Below, piece by piece: positions 1 through 13,374 of a stretch of DNA of 64,000 nt (the stretch's first letter is position 1; each line of letters starts with the position of its first letter). Source of the DNA: Zhengitettix transpicula (taxonomy: Eukaryota; Arthropoda; Insecta; Orthoptera; Tetrigidae); the NCBI GenBank assembly GCA_037074705.1, contig CM073590.1, forward strand, positions 120,581,600 through 120,645,599. The letters run 5' to 3'. The notes beneath the pieces are model-generated. The model worked only from the letters and a program-made list of their open reading frames with translations, was not told where the DNA came from and made no database searches. The position numbers and the translations under genes were made by a program.

Positions 1-470
1 AGGGCTACCTTTGGGGATGCCTTTTCCTCTCCGTTTTTGAAGGTTCCCACAATTCAAGGCCTGTTTGAGAGGTGTATGTTCCAGGGTCTCAGACCTTGGG
101 CATACGGTAAGAGTTGTCATTTATTCCCATTGGAATAGTCGGCCAGCTACCTCCTAAACTAGTCGAGGCACGGAGAAGGGAATGCTACGTCCCCACAGCA
201 AACTCCTCTGCCGCTATCGAAGGGCGTTCGACAAGTACTCAATGCCCGACCTACCTGATGCAGGTTTTTCTAGGGTTTGTCCTGCATTTCTTTTAGGCGA
301 ATGCCGGGTAGGATCCTTAAACCATAGCCCGGGGGCCCTAGTTACCCTTGGCTACCTTCCTCCACCCTTCCGCATCCCCCATTTCAAATCCCTTTCCTAT
401 GCTATAAGAGGGGAGTTGCCACTATGTGGATTACCCTATACATAGCCTGTCTACACCCAGAAAAAAAACT
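1..470 (+). repeat. Element A copy 1 (5' end cut by window edge)
   Basis: Dispersed repeat of unknown class, recognised by near-identity with the copies at 488, 7727 and 18898. Shared landmarks in order are a block around GGTGTATGTTCC, TCGGCCAGC, ATGCCCGACCTACCTGATGC, GGCGAATGCCGGGTAGGATC, a pyrimidine-rich stretch, CTATGCTAT, TAGCCTGT and a terminal A run. It is richer in G+C than its surroundings, so several frames stay open by chance. I see no conserved protein. Confidence 0.8.
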
Positions 471-487
471 TTTTTAATTTAATATAT

Positions 488-1014
488 CAAGCATTTGAGA
501 GCTGTTCCCTCGCAGGCAAAATTTTTTTGGAGAGACGAAGAGGGCTACCTTTGGGTATGCCCTTTCCTCTTTCCGTTTCTGAACTAAGATTCCCTCAAGC
601 CGAGGCACGTCGGCCTGTTTGAGAGGTGTATATTCCGGGGTCACAGGCGTTCGGCACACGGTAAGAGTGGTTTGTTGTTCCTATTGGAACAGTCGGCCAG
701 CAGCCTCATAAACTGGTCGAAGAACGGAGAATCGAATGCTGCGTCCCCATAGCAAACTCCTCTCCCGCCATCGGAAGGGCGTGGGACAAGTATCCAATTC
801 CCGACCTACATATATAGGTTTTCTAGGGTTTGTCCTGCATCACTTTTAGACGAATGCCAGGTAAGATCCTTAAACAGTAGTCCGGGTGCCCTAGTTAAGC
901 CTTAGCTAACTTCCTCTACCCTTCCGCATCTCTTTCAAATCCCTTCCTATGCTATTAAACGGGAGTTTCCACTGTTAATTACCCTCATGTAGCCTGTTAC
1001 TCTAAAAAAAAACT
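488..1014 (+). repeat. Element A copy 2
   Basis: A near full-length copy in the same orientation as copy 1 and starting only about 20 bases after its A run. It begins near a CTCGCAGGC motif, which is also present at the start of the copies at 7727 and 18898, and ends in TGTTACTCT followed by an A run. It carries small deletions compared with copy 1. The close head-to-tail pairing may be a tandem insertion into the A-rich tail of the first copy. Confidence 0.8.
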
Positions 1015-4000
1015 TTTAAAACTTTACTAGGATCAATGTAGAATTCAACATTTTGATTACAAAATTCTACAATATTTTGTTATGTTTCTGTATTAGTTTA
1101 AATTAATGTATTTCAAAATTTTGTAATATTTTTCAGAAATAATTAGTCATTCTCCCAAGATTTACAACTCGACAAAGTTTTTTAAAAAAATCTGTTAATG
1201 GTTCAAGTTTATCCTTTATGTTTATAAAACAGAAGATTCCTTAGAAAGCGCTATTTTTCGACTACGTTTCAAAGAAAAGAAATAACTATTTTAGAAGGTT
1301 ATTACAACACATTAATTTTAATTAAATTGTGAGTTCTTCATGGTGTAATTTTTACAAAAATTGATATATATATATATAATTATGTGTGTGTGTTTCTTAA
1401 GGAATATTTGCTAATTACAAATAGATATTTTTCCTGCGCTGTTATAAATTAATTACTTAATTTTGAGAAAGGATTTCTTCGATAACTCGAGTTGAATCAT
1501 CATTTCGAACTGATGCAGTCAATACTTTTGCATATTACATCTGTTTTTAATTGATTCTTGCTTATTGCAAAGGATGTGCCAAATATGTGTTTGTTAGAAG
1601 TGAGCTTTTTTTATCTTTTCTTGCCTGTGTAATTGGACGCACTCCTTTTCGCTCAAATAATGAGCGCCGGAACGGATTACTAGATGAAAAGGTAATCCTT
1701 AGCCCCAAATGTCGACAAAAAATTTTCTAGCTCACCTTGCCGTCAAGCGATTCTTTTGAAGACTGTTTGTTGTCAAACTTTGTGTTGGGAATGTTATTGT
1801 TTATTTATTATATTTATTTAATCACCGTTGATGTTTTGCGCGTAAAATCTATCACACCGAAAATCATCATTTTAGATATTTTATAATTTATTTAAATCTC
1901 ATAATATTACAGGAAATAAATTTTATTCATGCTTGTAGAGTTCATCTATTCCAAATTTATTATTTTATACTTGTGCACCTGAGGAGTTTTCCAGGAAAGG
2001 AACGAAATCTGGTATTTTTTCATTTTGTTAAATTGTTTCTGACCTGTTGGCCGGCTTATTCATTTATTGAATCAATTGATGTCCAATAAATGTCATTATT
2101 AATCTTGAAGCCTTTTGTGAATTTCATACATGGCGAAGCCCTCAAACACAAGCACTGAGTTTATTATTTTCATAAGTCTCGCCCATTTTATTTATGACAT
2201 AGTATAGGTCCATCAAGTTTCTTCCAAATGACGTATTTGTTCATATATAAGTTAAAATAGATAGTTCCCATGTACGAGTAGTAAGAGAGTTGAAGTATGT
2301 TTTTAGAATTAGATAATTCACGATACTTAAGCCCAAAATTCAGAAAGAATTAACTCGTACTCATAATGTTGCTCTTTCCTAAGAAAGTTTTAGTAATTTA
2401 ATGTGACAGTTTTGAAAGGACTTAATTTAAAGGTCCTGTGATTTATTTACTATCATCCTCTCGTTTCTGTCATTTATTCACCTTTGCCCCAGAAAGAATC
2501 ACATAAAACGTTACATATTGCGTTTTTTTGTTTCCTCTTCTCGAAGAAAGTGTTTTTGATTTTTTTTTGCGTCACTTCATCGTATTTCAGATGATTTTTA
2601 CTAGATATTAAAAATCTATGTAATTCATAGCAAGTAATTACACAAAATATAAAAATTGGTACCAAATTGATACTACAGTTATTTATAAAAAGAAATGCAA
2701 GACTTTTTCTAAACAAGAGAAGTTTTGCATGATAAAACATTACTAATAACCAGCATAAAATTTCAACGTTTTATCAAATTTACCAATTGATGCTGCATTA
2801 TGTGAAGAATATAAGAGTGAATATGTACACCGTGTTTTAAAGCTCTCGTCTTATAGGAAGCTCGTTAAAATGAATTAAGAAGAGGAGCCTTGTGCTTTGA
2901 TGGCAGCTCATCAAAGTTTGCTCGCTGCTTGGCTACTGAACTGCCGCCTTAGATCAAAGAGTTTCTTCACCTGCGGTTGCCTTCAAGGAACTTCAAATGA
3001 CCTTCCGCTTGACGCACTACTGTGGAAGTTACATACTGAAATTAAATTTTAGAAAGTCATGGAGTGCGTGGGTGTTTCTATTTGTCCCCATCCATTCTCC
3101 GATAGACCTTAACAGTTTCTCCTAGTAGTGGTATTTTCCTACGTTGTTATTTGGTCCTATTAAAATTACTCCAACTCAAACCTCAATACTTATCTGTTTA
3201 GAAAAATAAGAATTTCTCATCAGTTTGTTTTTCCTTCATATAATTCATTATTCCACAATGTGTGGTGAATCTAAGCAAACCTTTTCAATAATTGAACATC
3301 ATGCCTCGGAATACAATTGGAAATCACATAGTTTACATTCAGAACTCAGATGAGAGAAACGTAGACACTGAATGACTTTCATCAATTTTAATTTGTAATT
3401 TCTAATGCGAAGCTTACTAACGAGGGAAAAATCGTTTTTGTTTCAGAAGAAACAGTAATTTAATTAGTCTGACAAAACAAGAATCTTCAATAGGCTGCAA
3501 GCATTTTTTTTTCAATCGAATTACTAATTTGGACTAATTACGAAGCTAAGTAAAAGAGTCACTTGTGTTCGAATCGTTTGTAAGTTAGGTTTTCGGCTTT
3601 CTGTTCTCACAAGTTGACACCACGATGATTTCGCCTGTGACACTTTACAACGTTATCACATCATTTATCCTTGCGCTGTTGCGAAGAAAACATGGCTGTG
3701 CCACTGTCCGTTTGCGCCTCAGAAGAACAGCTTTCGGGGTTTTTTTTTTTTTTGCGGTCTGAAGGTATATCAGGGAGCATAGGAGACCTGCAGCAGAATG
3801 AATCGGTCAAGAAGCGCGAAGGAAATAACAGGACGTCCAGCCTCGTCCACTACGGACGACAACATTGAATCCATGATCTGATTCTAAATTACAGACGAGT
3901 AACAGTGCATGTAAATCATATTCACATTAGTCATGGTTCTGCAATATTAAAGGATCCACAAAAGGCTCAAATGTGTGATTCACAGGAGAAGAAAGCGGTA

Positions 4001-5238
4001 CATGAATTGTTTGCTGCATAAACGAAATAATTTTTTCAAGTAGTATTGGAAAGATTGTGGAACAATGGACCAATTGTATTGAAAATCAGGGTGACGAATA
4101 TGTCAGTGAAAGGTTTCTATTGTTACTGTGAAAATATAGACATTGAGTGCATTTACTTATTGATTCGCAGAATTTTATTAATTTTTGTGCCCTATTAACT
4201 GTAAATTAACTTCTAATAGTCAACTCTTGACTAATTTACGTCTACTAACGTACTAGATTGTTCTAATTAGTTAGTTATTCCCTGCACAATTCGTTACAGA
4301 TCAACTGATATTGGATGAAGCATAATGGAATATTCTACCTTAATTCATCTTGTGACTAGGTTTCTCTCTCGTTTAGTAAATAATTCCTCAACCCATAAAA
4401 TAGTGCCTTCACTCAGTTTTTTTTTCTAAATCTTTGGCGCCACATTTAAAATGCGTCTGGCTTTTCAACTATCAAAATTACGTCTGTATACAATTCTGTA
4501 TTTCTTCAATAATCTATTTGCAGTGTTTAAAAGCAGATGCTTTTGTTTCTTTCTTTAGTGTCTTCAAGCGGAACGTTTTAATATTAGACCGTCAACTGTC
4601 TCTTCATATAGCAAACACGTCTACTAATTTACAAGAATGCTCCATCTCTATGAACTATCACCACAGCGTGTGTGTGTGTGTGTAGTATGCTAATTTACTA
4701 TACGCTCGTCATTTTATTTCTGCTGTATTTTTCTTATTAATACCAAGTCTGCTTCAAGGATTTAGGTTAAAAACTCTTGATTATCTACATTCGTTTATGA
4801 TTGTAGAGAAATTAGTAAAGCGGTTGATTTAGTACAAGAAGTTTTGAGTTATGTCTCCGAAAAACTAGAATAGGTAAATCTTCGGATATTATAAATCAAT
4901 AATCTAGCAAGTTTGTCAGAAACATTTTAGTAAAATAAAAATTAGCACGCCATATTGTTCCTTTGTATTTGAAACTCTTGAAGTGGAAATATAAAAAAAT
5001 TGCTACATTTTCTTTTACGTGTCAGAATATTTAAAAATTTACAAACATGATTCTTATAACACAATTATGTGAATGTATATTTAAAAATTAGGCTACCTAA
5101 TATTGGAAGTATCTATTTCTGATTTAAGGTTATAGGATGTCCTAAATATTGTGTAATATGATAAAATGCTTGCCCTCGTTTTTATGTTTTCTTCCTAAAT
5201 ATTATTGTAATCTTTCTTTTTTTTGACACGCACATACT

Positions 5239-5277
<39 letters not shown>

Positions 5278-7726
5278 ATAATCTGAGTGTCGTCCTCCAT
5301 ACGGTAATGAAATTGTGCGCGGTTCTTAATGTTAGCTTTTTACACAACGAATTGTCTACAATTATTCCAATATCGAGTTTTCCTTATTTAATATATTTTG
5401 TTACTTCTATAAGATTATTTTGCGTCTTTCTTCTCGCCTTCTTTTCATAGGTAAGACTTTTTTTATGTGATTAACAAAATATCAGACTGATTATAAAGTT
5501 CTAACGTCTTCAAATTGGAGATGACAATTCAATACAACCTCAGAAATATTAACCGCTTAAGACAAAAGCCGTTCAGTCGTCTGTCTATAAAGCTAATAAA
5601 ATCCATAGCAGTCAAAATCAGGATTTGGAACGGTCATTATTTAGTCTCAAGATGGCGGTCAGCTTGATGTCGCCTTATGGATCTATTTAAGGACGCTATC
5701 AAGTTTAATGGAAAATGGTTGGACTTATTGCATGTGAAGGGCGACGAAAGTACCCATAACAGAAAAGAATTCAGCTTACATTGGTTTCGAATTCGCTATT
5801 ATATTAAACTAACTCGATTCTAAGTACTGTACTATTTATATTTATTTATATCATAACATAATTGTAGCCTAATTTAAGTAAACTAAACATTTATGCCTGA
5901 AACTTTATGGAATTTAAGTTTAATATTTAATTACATTATCTGTATATTTCCAAAAATTAGTTAAAGTAACATTTTATCCTTGGATATTATATCTGAACTA
6001 ATAAATTTATCCTAGCACAGGAAGAATATAAGCGTTTCCTCTAACATCGCAGGATTCGTCAGGTGCACTAACGATGTAACACAAGTCAATCAGGTAGAAT
6101 AGTTTAAACTTCAAAGGAGTCAAACAATACCACAGATACTACTCAAAGAGTTTGTAGAATTTCGAATTATAGAGATGTTGTTTAATCTTAAATGTATCAT
6201 TTCAGAAATTAACCTGGGCTCAATATGAAGAAATTTTGTACCATCCCAATCTAATTTGTGATCCTAATAATATGTTTGATGATAACTGTGTGCTTTTCAT
6301 CAGAAAGTCTTATTTTAGCAGGATGTTCTTAGTCGAGTTGTTAAGGCCCGTTTTGTTTCACTTATATAAATACGATCACAGGTGACACATGAAATTTTAT
6401 AAACCGCAAAATGTGTATCACCTGATTCCAATAGATTTTTACAATTCTTAATATAATAAGATAAGTTAGACGATTTATAAATAATGCTGACATTAAATTT
6501 CTTGAAGAGATAATGTAATTTTGAAAGCAGCTGTGAGTAAAATGATAAAACAATGGAAATGCTTTTAACCCCTGTATCAAGATTAAATGCTTTACATTGC
6601 TCATTCTCTTAGAGATGTTGAAACTAATTTAGGGCGTTGAATATGAAAAACAACGCCAATTTCCAGAATGTTTTTTATCGGATAATATAATTTCACGGTC
6701 AACAAGATTAAAAACCACAGCTTTCTTTTGTTGTAATGAATGATTAGCAAAAAGTTAAGAACGCGTCCATAAAAGTTGGTTTGCGATACAAATTAGTCAC
6801 TAAAAACGCCGATTCGTCCACATCAAGAAAATTAAGTGAGCGATCCACCTAAAGTTGGTAAGTGAACTGTAAGCTAGAGTGATATTTAATTATGTGTTCA
6901 ACGTCAGACGATGTAGAATACAGAACATGTCACGTATCCTCTATAGTACAGAAGAGATATAGTAAAAAAAAATGAAAAGCACGGGTTTTCAATATCCCTC
7001 GTGACAATATGAGTCAATTTGAGGAGCCCATCCACATGGATAAAATAGCAATAAAACAATGTTATCAATGCATTCACAATGATAGGAACTATGAAAATTG
7101 ACATTTATTTCTGTCTGTCTGAATAAAATCGCAATATACTTTGACTCACCATTTTTCTTAATTCTGCGGAACCTTACATCAGAAGTAGGCCGTGACACTT
7201 GCATCTGATATACACTGGTTTCGAAGTCAATTTAAAATTTAATCTTGTCTGGTTGAACACATCCAAGAACTTCTTTACTTAGCATTTCCACTTTTCTCCC
7301 CAGGAATGGATCATGTCTACCATTCCTGTGTTCGTTCGCTAATTAGAAATGTAACTATTATAGGAGAATAAGCTAGTAAGCTATTACCTAATCACAGATA
7401 AATCTTTCCAGGACAGTACGTATATAATTTATTTGATAATTATAATGAAAACAAAGGTACTGGGAGCCACCTATCTCTGTTGGGTTAGAAGTGTAAAAAT
7501 TGCAGTTAAATTAGTTCAATTACTGTCAGAAGTTTTAAAACGAAGTTTGAAAAACTGATTTTGATGGTTCAGTTAGAGACGAACGCAGAGGGTAATCAAG
7601 AGTGACGAAGACCTGGAGGACTGGTTGTGTAGACTTGGGGGTTGTAGTTCAGCTTGAAGCGATGGACATGGAACTCAGACGACATAACCTGTCGTCAAAT
7701 TGCAACCAAAAAAGGTCTGCGTTGGC
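1015..7726. other. AT-rich intergenic DNA, no gene seen
   Basis: This 6.7-kb stretch is AT-rich with frequent stops in all frames. The few open frames are short, of skewed composition and match nothing I recognise. It contains short TA/TG microsatellites near 1362-1393 and 4668-4683 and a longer one at 5238-5280. I see no splice-flanked coding block. Confidence 0.6.
5238..5280. repeat. (TA)n(TG)n microsatellite
   Basis: A run of TA dinucleotides passes directly into TG dinucleotides, about 43 bases in all. It is an ordinary compound dinucleotide microsatellite. Confidence 0.95.
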
Positions 7727-8267
7727 TATTCTCTCGCAGACAATACCTGCGAGTGATGTTCTCTCGCAGGCAGAACCTTGTAGGAGAGATACGAAGAGGC
7801 TATCTTTGGGGATGCCTTTTCCTCTCCGTTTTTGAACTAAGGTTCCCACAAGCCGAGGCACCTCGGCCTGTTCTGAGAGGTGTATGTTCCGGGGTCACAG
7901 ACCTTGGACATACGGTACGAATTGTCCGCTATTCCCATTGGAATAGCCGGCCAGCTGCCTCCTAAACTGGTCGAGGCAGAAGGGAATGCTGCGTCCCCAC
8001 AGCAAACTCCTCTCCCGCTACCGGAAGGGCGTGGGACAAGTACCCAATGCCCGACCTACCTGATGCAGGTTTTTCTAGGGTTTTCCCTGCATTACTTTTA
8101 GGCGAATGCCGGGTAGGATCCTTAACATATAGCCCGGGGGCCCTAGTTTAGCCTTGGCTACCTTCCTCTACCCTTCCGCATCCCCCCTTTCAAATCCCTT
8201 CCTATGCTATTAAAGGGGAGTTGCCCAACGTGGATTACCCTCATGTAGCCTGTTGCCCTAAAAAAAA
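7727..8267 (+). repeat. Element A copy 3, near full length
   Basis: A near complete copy. Its 5' part holds two CTCTCGCAG motifs about 30 bases apart, with a short complementary CTGCGAG between them, as in the copy at 18898. The body then follows the family order and ends with TGTTGCCCT plus eight A residues. I could not find a target-site duplication for this copy. The open frames inside it are present in several overlapping registers, which argues against coding. Confidence 0.85.
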
Positions 8268-9994
8268 TCCTTCGTGGATAAATTGAATAACTGGTGCGCA
8301 ACAGTTAGTTCGTAAGCATTTTTTATCCGTCTTGGGAAATTTTGTAAGTTTGATTAACATTGTTTCAAGGATGCATGGGAAATTATCTGCGAGAAATTAC
8401 TACAGAAGGTAATTTGGTGGAGAAGAGAATAGTTACAAAGATTACGTGTACGTCCTGAAACAAGAGAGGTGACAAGAGAGCAGTTATATATTGAGTATGA
8501 AATCTTGTTGGAGAATGAGGTAGCTAACGTATATAGTTAATGAAAGACAGTATTTGAAGATTTTTAGTGAGAGGGAGAAATATTAGGAAGTTGTACTGAA
8601 AGTGAATATGATTTTATAGTAAAGATTTTGAAACGAGAGTTACACCAATTTGTACTTCAGGAGTATTTTAGCTAGGTCTGCTACTGTAGCCGCCAGCGAC
8701 CCTAATACTAGGAAATTTGTGCAGGTCCACTTCCGACCAGTAGGCGTAAACATTGATAAAATTAGTGAATTAAAATTAAAACAATATATGACTTATATTA
8801 AATTTAAATTAGTAGGTAATGGCCAACAGTCAAAATATTTATTTAGAAACATAAAGAATTATATATTATATCCGTTTGATTAGGGACCTCTTGAGAGGTT
8901 ATATTATAAAATATATAATTTAAATATTTTATAAATGTTTAAATATGAATAAACAATTTAAGTGAAAAAATTTAGAGCTCACCCAAAAGAAGCCAGGCAG
9001 TCAGCCATCTACGTGGATGCAGACATCTGACTGCCACTGGTTTACACGCGTCACGAAATTTCCGGGAATTTCAACAAGCAATGCATTATCACTTATCCTG
9101 GTCAAAGCTATCGAACAGGCTCATTTAATGACCCGCTCATTGTATAGAATAGTGTGATTGATATAACATGATTTAAGAAACGTGTTTAATTAATCATTGC
9201 TTTTAAACGTGATATGATGTAATTTTTGTGTGTTCGAACTATTTATAAATTTTAATATTGTTTCATAAAATACTTTTATATTTAATATTTGTAATAGAAA
9301 ATATTTTGTTATGAGCCACAATTTCAATATATTTGCATCGAAAACAGCAACATAAAAATAAATAGGTTGATAAAACTATTTTTGATATCACATGTAGGGT
9401 GAATAACTGTTCGTATTCAACTGTAGTTAACTTTTAAAAATGCATACACAAATTGTTTGTAACCTATGGATGCATAATCTTCCATTTGATACAGAGGACA
9501 TTTTGAGAAATATAGCAGTATGTTTCGCTTCCGGAGTCTTCTGTCACCTAAACGCACGTACATTTGACATGCGCAAAAATATATATAAAGAAACAAAATG
9601 GAAAAATCCAGAGCAGAGTTGATTCTTATTAAATTAAATTAAAACAATTATGTCATTATCAGTTTCTCTTACATCTGTTAACTTATTTAGTGTATGGCTT
9701 ACCTGCCAACAAAAGAAGTAAAGTAATGTGGCGACCCATGGATAAATTTCTGGTTCTGTGAAAAATGAAAAACAATTAATACATAATTATGTTATTTTTA
9801 CGTTAGTATAGGAAGATTATAAAACGTAAGTGTTAGCTATAATACAATTTTCTAGTTAACGCATAAAAAACATATTTTGGAAGTAAATTTTGATTAAAAA
9901 AAATAACACATTTTTAAAATGTGCATCTCTTCACATTATTCACTCGCAAGTCAAATACGTTAGTAACAAAATATGTATACTCATAATTTTGTTA
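8268..9994. other. AT-rich intergenic DNA, no gene recognised
   Basis: No supported gene. A 77-codon frame at 8650-8883 has a less AT-driven first half (it encodes ARSATVAASDPNTRKFVQVH), but I do not recognise it and see no splice or promoter context. A slightly GC-richer block at 8980-9130 could be the edge of an old repeat. Confidence 0.45.
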
Positions 9995-10256
9995 GCAAAC
10001 TCTTCTCCCGCTATCGGAAGGGCGTGGGACAAGTACCCAATGCCCGACCTACCTGATGCAGGTTTTTCTAGGGTTTACCCTGCATTACTTTTAGGCGAAT
10101 GCCGGGTAGGATCCTTAAACTATAGCCCTAGTTAACCCTTGGCTACCTTCCTCTACCCTTCCGCATCCCCCCTTTCAAATCCCTTCCTATGCTATTAAAG
10201 GGGAGTTGCCACCATGTGGATTATCCTCATGTATCCTGTTACCCTAAAAAGAAAAA
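9995..10256 (+). repeat. Element A copy 4, 5'-truncated
   Basis: Only the 3' half of the element is present. It begins abruptly at the AGCAAACTC landmark and runs through the pyrimidine-rich tail to an A-rich end (AAAAAGAAAAA). Clean 5' truncation with an intact A-rich 3' end is the usual result of incomplete target-primed reverse transcription. Confidence 0.8.
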
Positions 10257-11269
10257 TGTTGAAACGTATATTTTACAGCAATATAGACTATATCCTCACG
10301 GACGTTGTTCTGCGGTATCACTTTTTCATTCAAAATATTTTTGTAAATTGCTGAGAAATCTTCCATATAATATTTTACTTCATTTGTATAATTTAATTTT
10401 TGGATACATGGTGACATTCATTATTTTGAATTATTTATAGTCTATGATGTCCGATAAAGTAAAACGTCAAGTTAATTTTTTATGAAAAAAGATCTTTGCT
10501 GGGATTTAGAATAAGAAACTCCTATTTTATAAGCTTTGTATGTATCATTATTTATTCTTACACAGGCATTCCGTTCAAGAAACACAGGAAGATATATTTA
10601 CAGAATGTTTCAATAGAAGCAATCATTAACTCAACTCGACATTTACAAAATAAAATACAGTATTTCAAGTTGAAATGTATCAAAATTTTGCCTAATTTAA
10701 TGTCCGTATTCTATACCTTAGTGTTCAGAAAAACTGTATAAAGGACATAAAATAAAATAAAAACGTCTGAATTTACACGGTCACGAAAATCTGAATAATG
10801 CGTCACCGTAAGAATTTCAAAAATTTGATTTAAAATCATCTTCGATTAACTAATAAATTAATTAGTAAAATATTATTTTACAAGAAATTAAATTTATAGT
10901 GTTGGATAATTTATTTTTTAAAAAAACTTAATTTGTAATGCTAGTTAGTAATTTTATAGGACAAGTACTGGTGACCCATGTGTTAACTCGAGAAAATTTC
11001 TTATTTAATTATTTTTAAGCTCATGCTGTATAAATAAATATTAGAACAAAGCATTGGAACGGAAACGCTCTAAAATTGGTATCAAGCAACTTACTTTTCT
11101 AAATTTGTTGACATTGAATTAGTACAATATTTTCTATCTCGTTACAATCTAGTTCGTTAAAGATATATTATAAACTCACGGGAGTTAATTTCGAGCAATA
11201 AACTTTGTATCTCGTATTTGATAACTTTTTATTTTATATATATACCAAAAAAGTTTCCGGTGTTAATGA
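10257..11269. other. AT-rich intergenic DNA
   Basis: Very AT-rich sequence with short chance frames only. I see no repeat family member or gene. Confidence 0.55.
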
Positions 11270-11463
11270 ATTTTTTTTTTTGTAGTAACAAACTACATAA
11301 GGTTAATCCTCATGGGGGAAACTCTCCTTTAATACCATGGGAAGGGATTTTCAAGGTAGCCAAGGCCCCCGGGCTGTAGTTTAAGGATCCTACCCGGCAT
11401 TCGCCTAATAGTGATGCAGGACAAGAACCCAAGAAAACCTGCATCATGTTGGTCGGGCATTTA
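11270..11463 (-). repeat. Element A copy 5, 3' fragment
   Basis: A T run at 11270-11281 is the complement of the A tail. It is followed by diverged complements of the family landmarks, including GGATCCTACCCGGCATTCGCC and the ATGCAGG...GGTCGGGCAT block. The pyrimidine-rich section is partly deleted. The copy stops at the GGGCAT landmark, so it is 5'-truncated. Confidence 0.75.
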
Positions 11464-12220
11464 TTTTTTTATAGCAGTGTGCTACAAGAGGGCATGCGTT
11501 AATGTAAGCATATATTTACACTCTCTTAAAAATTACCATGAGAACATTTCAATATATTTCATCAAAATTCTGTGAAAGGTAAGAGTTCTTAAATTAATGC
11601 ATAGAAGATTTTTATCAATTGTTTGAAAAACAGAAACCTTTAAGAGTAGTAGTTAAAATATTGTTATAAGGATTATACATGTATATTTAAGGAACCTGAG
11701 AGTAAGAAGCGGGAAAAATAAAAGTTGCAAAATGATGACGTAATTTTAAGTAACGCCGAGAGGGAGAAACCTACCTTTTAGAATACTTAATTAAATATTG
11801 TTTGTCTGAAGAATAGTACATCATCTGAATGAACAGACTTGGATCAGAGCAGGCCTAGAAAGTAGCTATCGTAAAATTTGAAATTGCATAAGAATATTGG
11901 AACTAAAGCTCATGGAACATTTTATCGCGTTCGCGTCATTTTTAATAACAAGAACAATATTACCATAAATTTTACTTACATAGGAAGAGAATTAACTCAC
12001 AGTCTTGAGCGGCGTATTTTTCAAAATAAAATTGTGTTAGAAAAATATTTTTTATTTTTTTTTATTTCTTCATTTACCGAAAATATTTTGGTCTTTTTAT
12101 GAAATTTAATGCGTATACAGCTTCAGTTTTTGAAATTTGCAACAAAGTAATTGCGCAATGGTGTGTAAATAAATGTTTGTAATATTCACGAACCCAAAAA
12201 TATTTAGAAAGGCATCTCTG
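11464..12220. other. AT-rich intergenic DNA
   Basis: No gene or repeat recognised. Confidence 0.5.
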
Positions 12221-12342
12221 GTTTCCACCCGGGTTATCTCGGTAGACGGCGATTTTTCGATGGATAGCACTTCAACCTGGAAGAATATGGAAGAGCTATC
12301 CATCGAAACGTCGCTGTCTTCCGAGATAACCCGGGTGGAAAC
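12221..12342. repeat. Foldback hairpin element, CCCGGGTTATCTCGG type
   Basis: Two arms of about 47 bases are nearly perfect reverse complements. The left arm starts GTTTCCACCCGGGTTATCTC and the right arm ends GATAACCCGGGTGGAAAC. The arms share the GATGGATAGC block, and a short spacer lies between them. The sequence just outside the right arm has the CGGGAAAACCT motif, also seen beside the hairpin at 44715-44814. It reads as a short non-autonomous palindromic element. Confidence 0.8.
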
Positions 12343-12469
12343 CCGAGAAGCCTTGCTAAATTCTATTCACCGGGAAAACCTTCGATCTCCAAAAATATTT
12401 GTAAATACAGCCATTAGCTAATCGCAATGAATTTTGTTTTCGTGTTTGAGGGGTATGTTGAAAGCATAC

Positions 12470-12605
12470 GTACGTTTGGGCGATGGAGACGTGGCCACAG
12501 TGACAGGCGTCGCGACGATGCGCTCCGCGCTGGACGCCGACTACTTATATACGCGGCTCCGTGGGCGAAGAGGGGGACGCAGCATACGGCCATCTGCACA
12601 GACCC
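12470..12605. other. CpG-rich patch of unknown role
   Basis: This 135-base patch is much richer in CpG than its surroundings (GGCGTCGCGACGATGCGCTC and similar). It stays open in several frames on both strands because of its composition. It could be an old GC-rich repeat or a remnant of a promoter or exon. I see no start, splice or protein match. The sequence from 12606 to 13094 that follows is AT-rich with nothing recognised. Confidence 0.4.
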
Positions 12606-13094
12606 TCATTAATTATGCTGATTTACAGGCTTTGCCGATCTCTGCACATCACAGTCACCCATTTTGTTTGAGTATCCGTAATTTCAATGAGATATTTCCC
12701 TTCGTGTCAACGTGGAAGCCGAACGTGAAGGTCATAAAAGCACATATGTTCGACCGATAACTTAGGTTCAAGTATACGTTATTTAGCAATTCGTCTTTCG
12801 TATCACAAAGATAGGGTTTTTGATTTCGGCTAGCATCGAAGATTTATTTATGTATTGAATTAGGGTTGTGCCTAAAGTCGGCGTCAGTTAGTAATGCGTT
12901 GGAAGGGAAGGATTTTCACAAAAACAACAAATAAACCAGAATACTTTCAAAAAGCCACAGACTGGTTACAAATTTCGAGCGAAAAGTTACCTTAATTTAA
13001 GGATATTGCTATAATTTTTTTAAATAAATTGTCAATTAAACTTTGTTTAATATTAAAGTTAATTGAAACACTTTTTGGATACGTAAGGAATGGG

Positions 13095-13269
13095 CAGTTT
13101 ATTATAAAACTCACATCAAAGCACAGAAGCTTTCGGCTGTTTAAGCCATATTCAACTTAACAGTTTCCAATGTTATATATATTCAGTTAAGACACCAAAT
13201 TGTTACAGATGGATATGGCTTAAAGAGCCGAAAGCTCTTGTTCTTTGATGTGAGTTTTATAATAAACTG
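13095..13269. repeat. Imperfect palindrome, foldback MITE
   Basis: A 175-base element. Its left end CAGTTTATTATAAAACTCAC is matched by GTGAGTTTTATAATAAACTG at the right end, and the arms continue inward through CATCAAAG...GCTTTCGGCT...TTAAGCCATAT and its complement. The central loop is AT-rich. No internal coding sequence is present. Confidence 0.85.
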
Positions 13270-13374
13270 ATTATCCATGTGGACTGTTGTATTTTGTTTA
13301 AAATTTGATTGTAAATGTGGATTTAATTGAGATACAATATGTTTCCGAATATCTCATTATCTTATTCGAGGGAA

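Noticed and set aside
1..1014. Overlapping open frames in element A copies (for example a recurring CPTYLMQVFL / MPDLPDAGFSRV-type peptide) as a conserved small protein
   Set aside because: The same DNA is open in several registers on both strands, frames are shifted by small indels between copies, and similarity is as high at the DNA level outside the frames. This fits a GC-richer noncoding repeat.
12434..12760. 108-codon frame across the CpG-rich patch as a gene
   Set aside because: Overlapping frames are open on both strands in the same patch because of composition. The C-terminal half runs into ordinary AT-rich sequence and no splice or homology support is seen.
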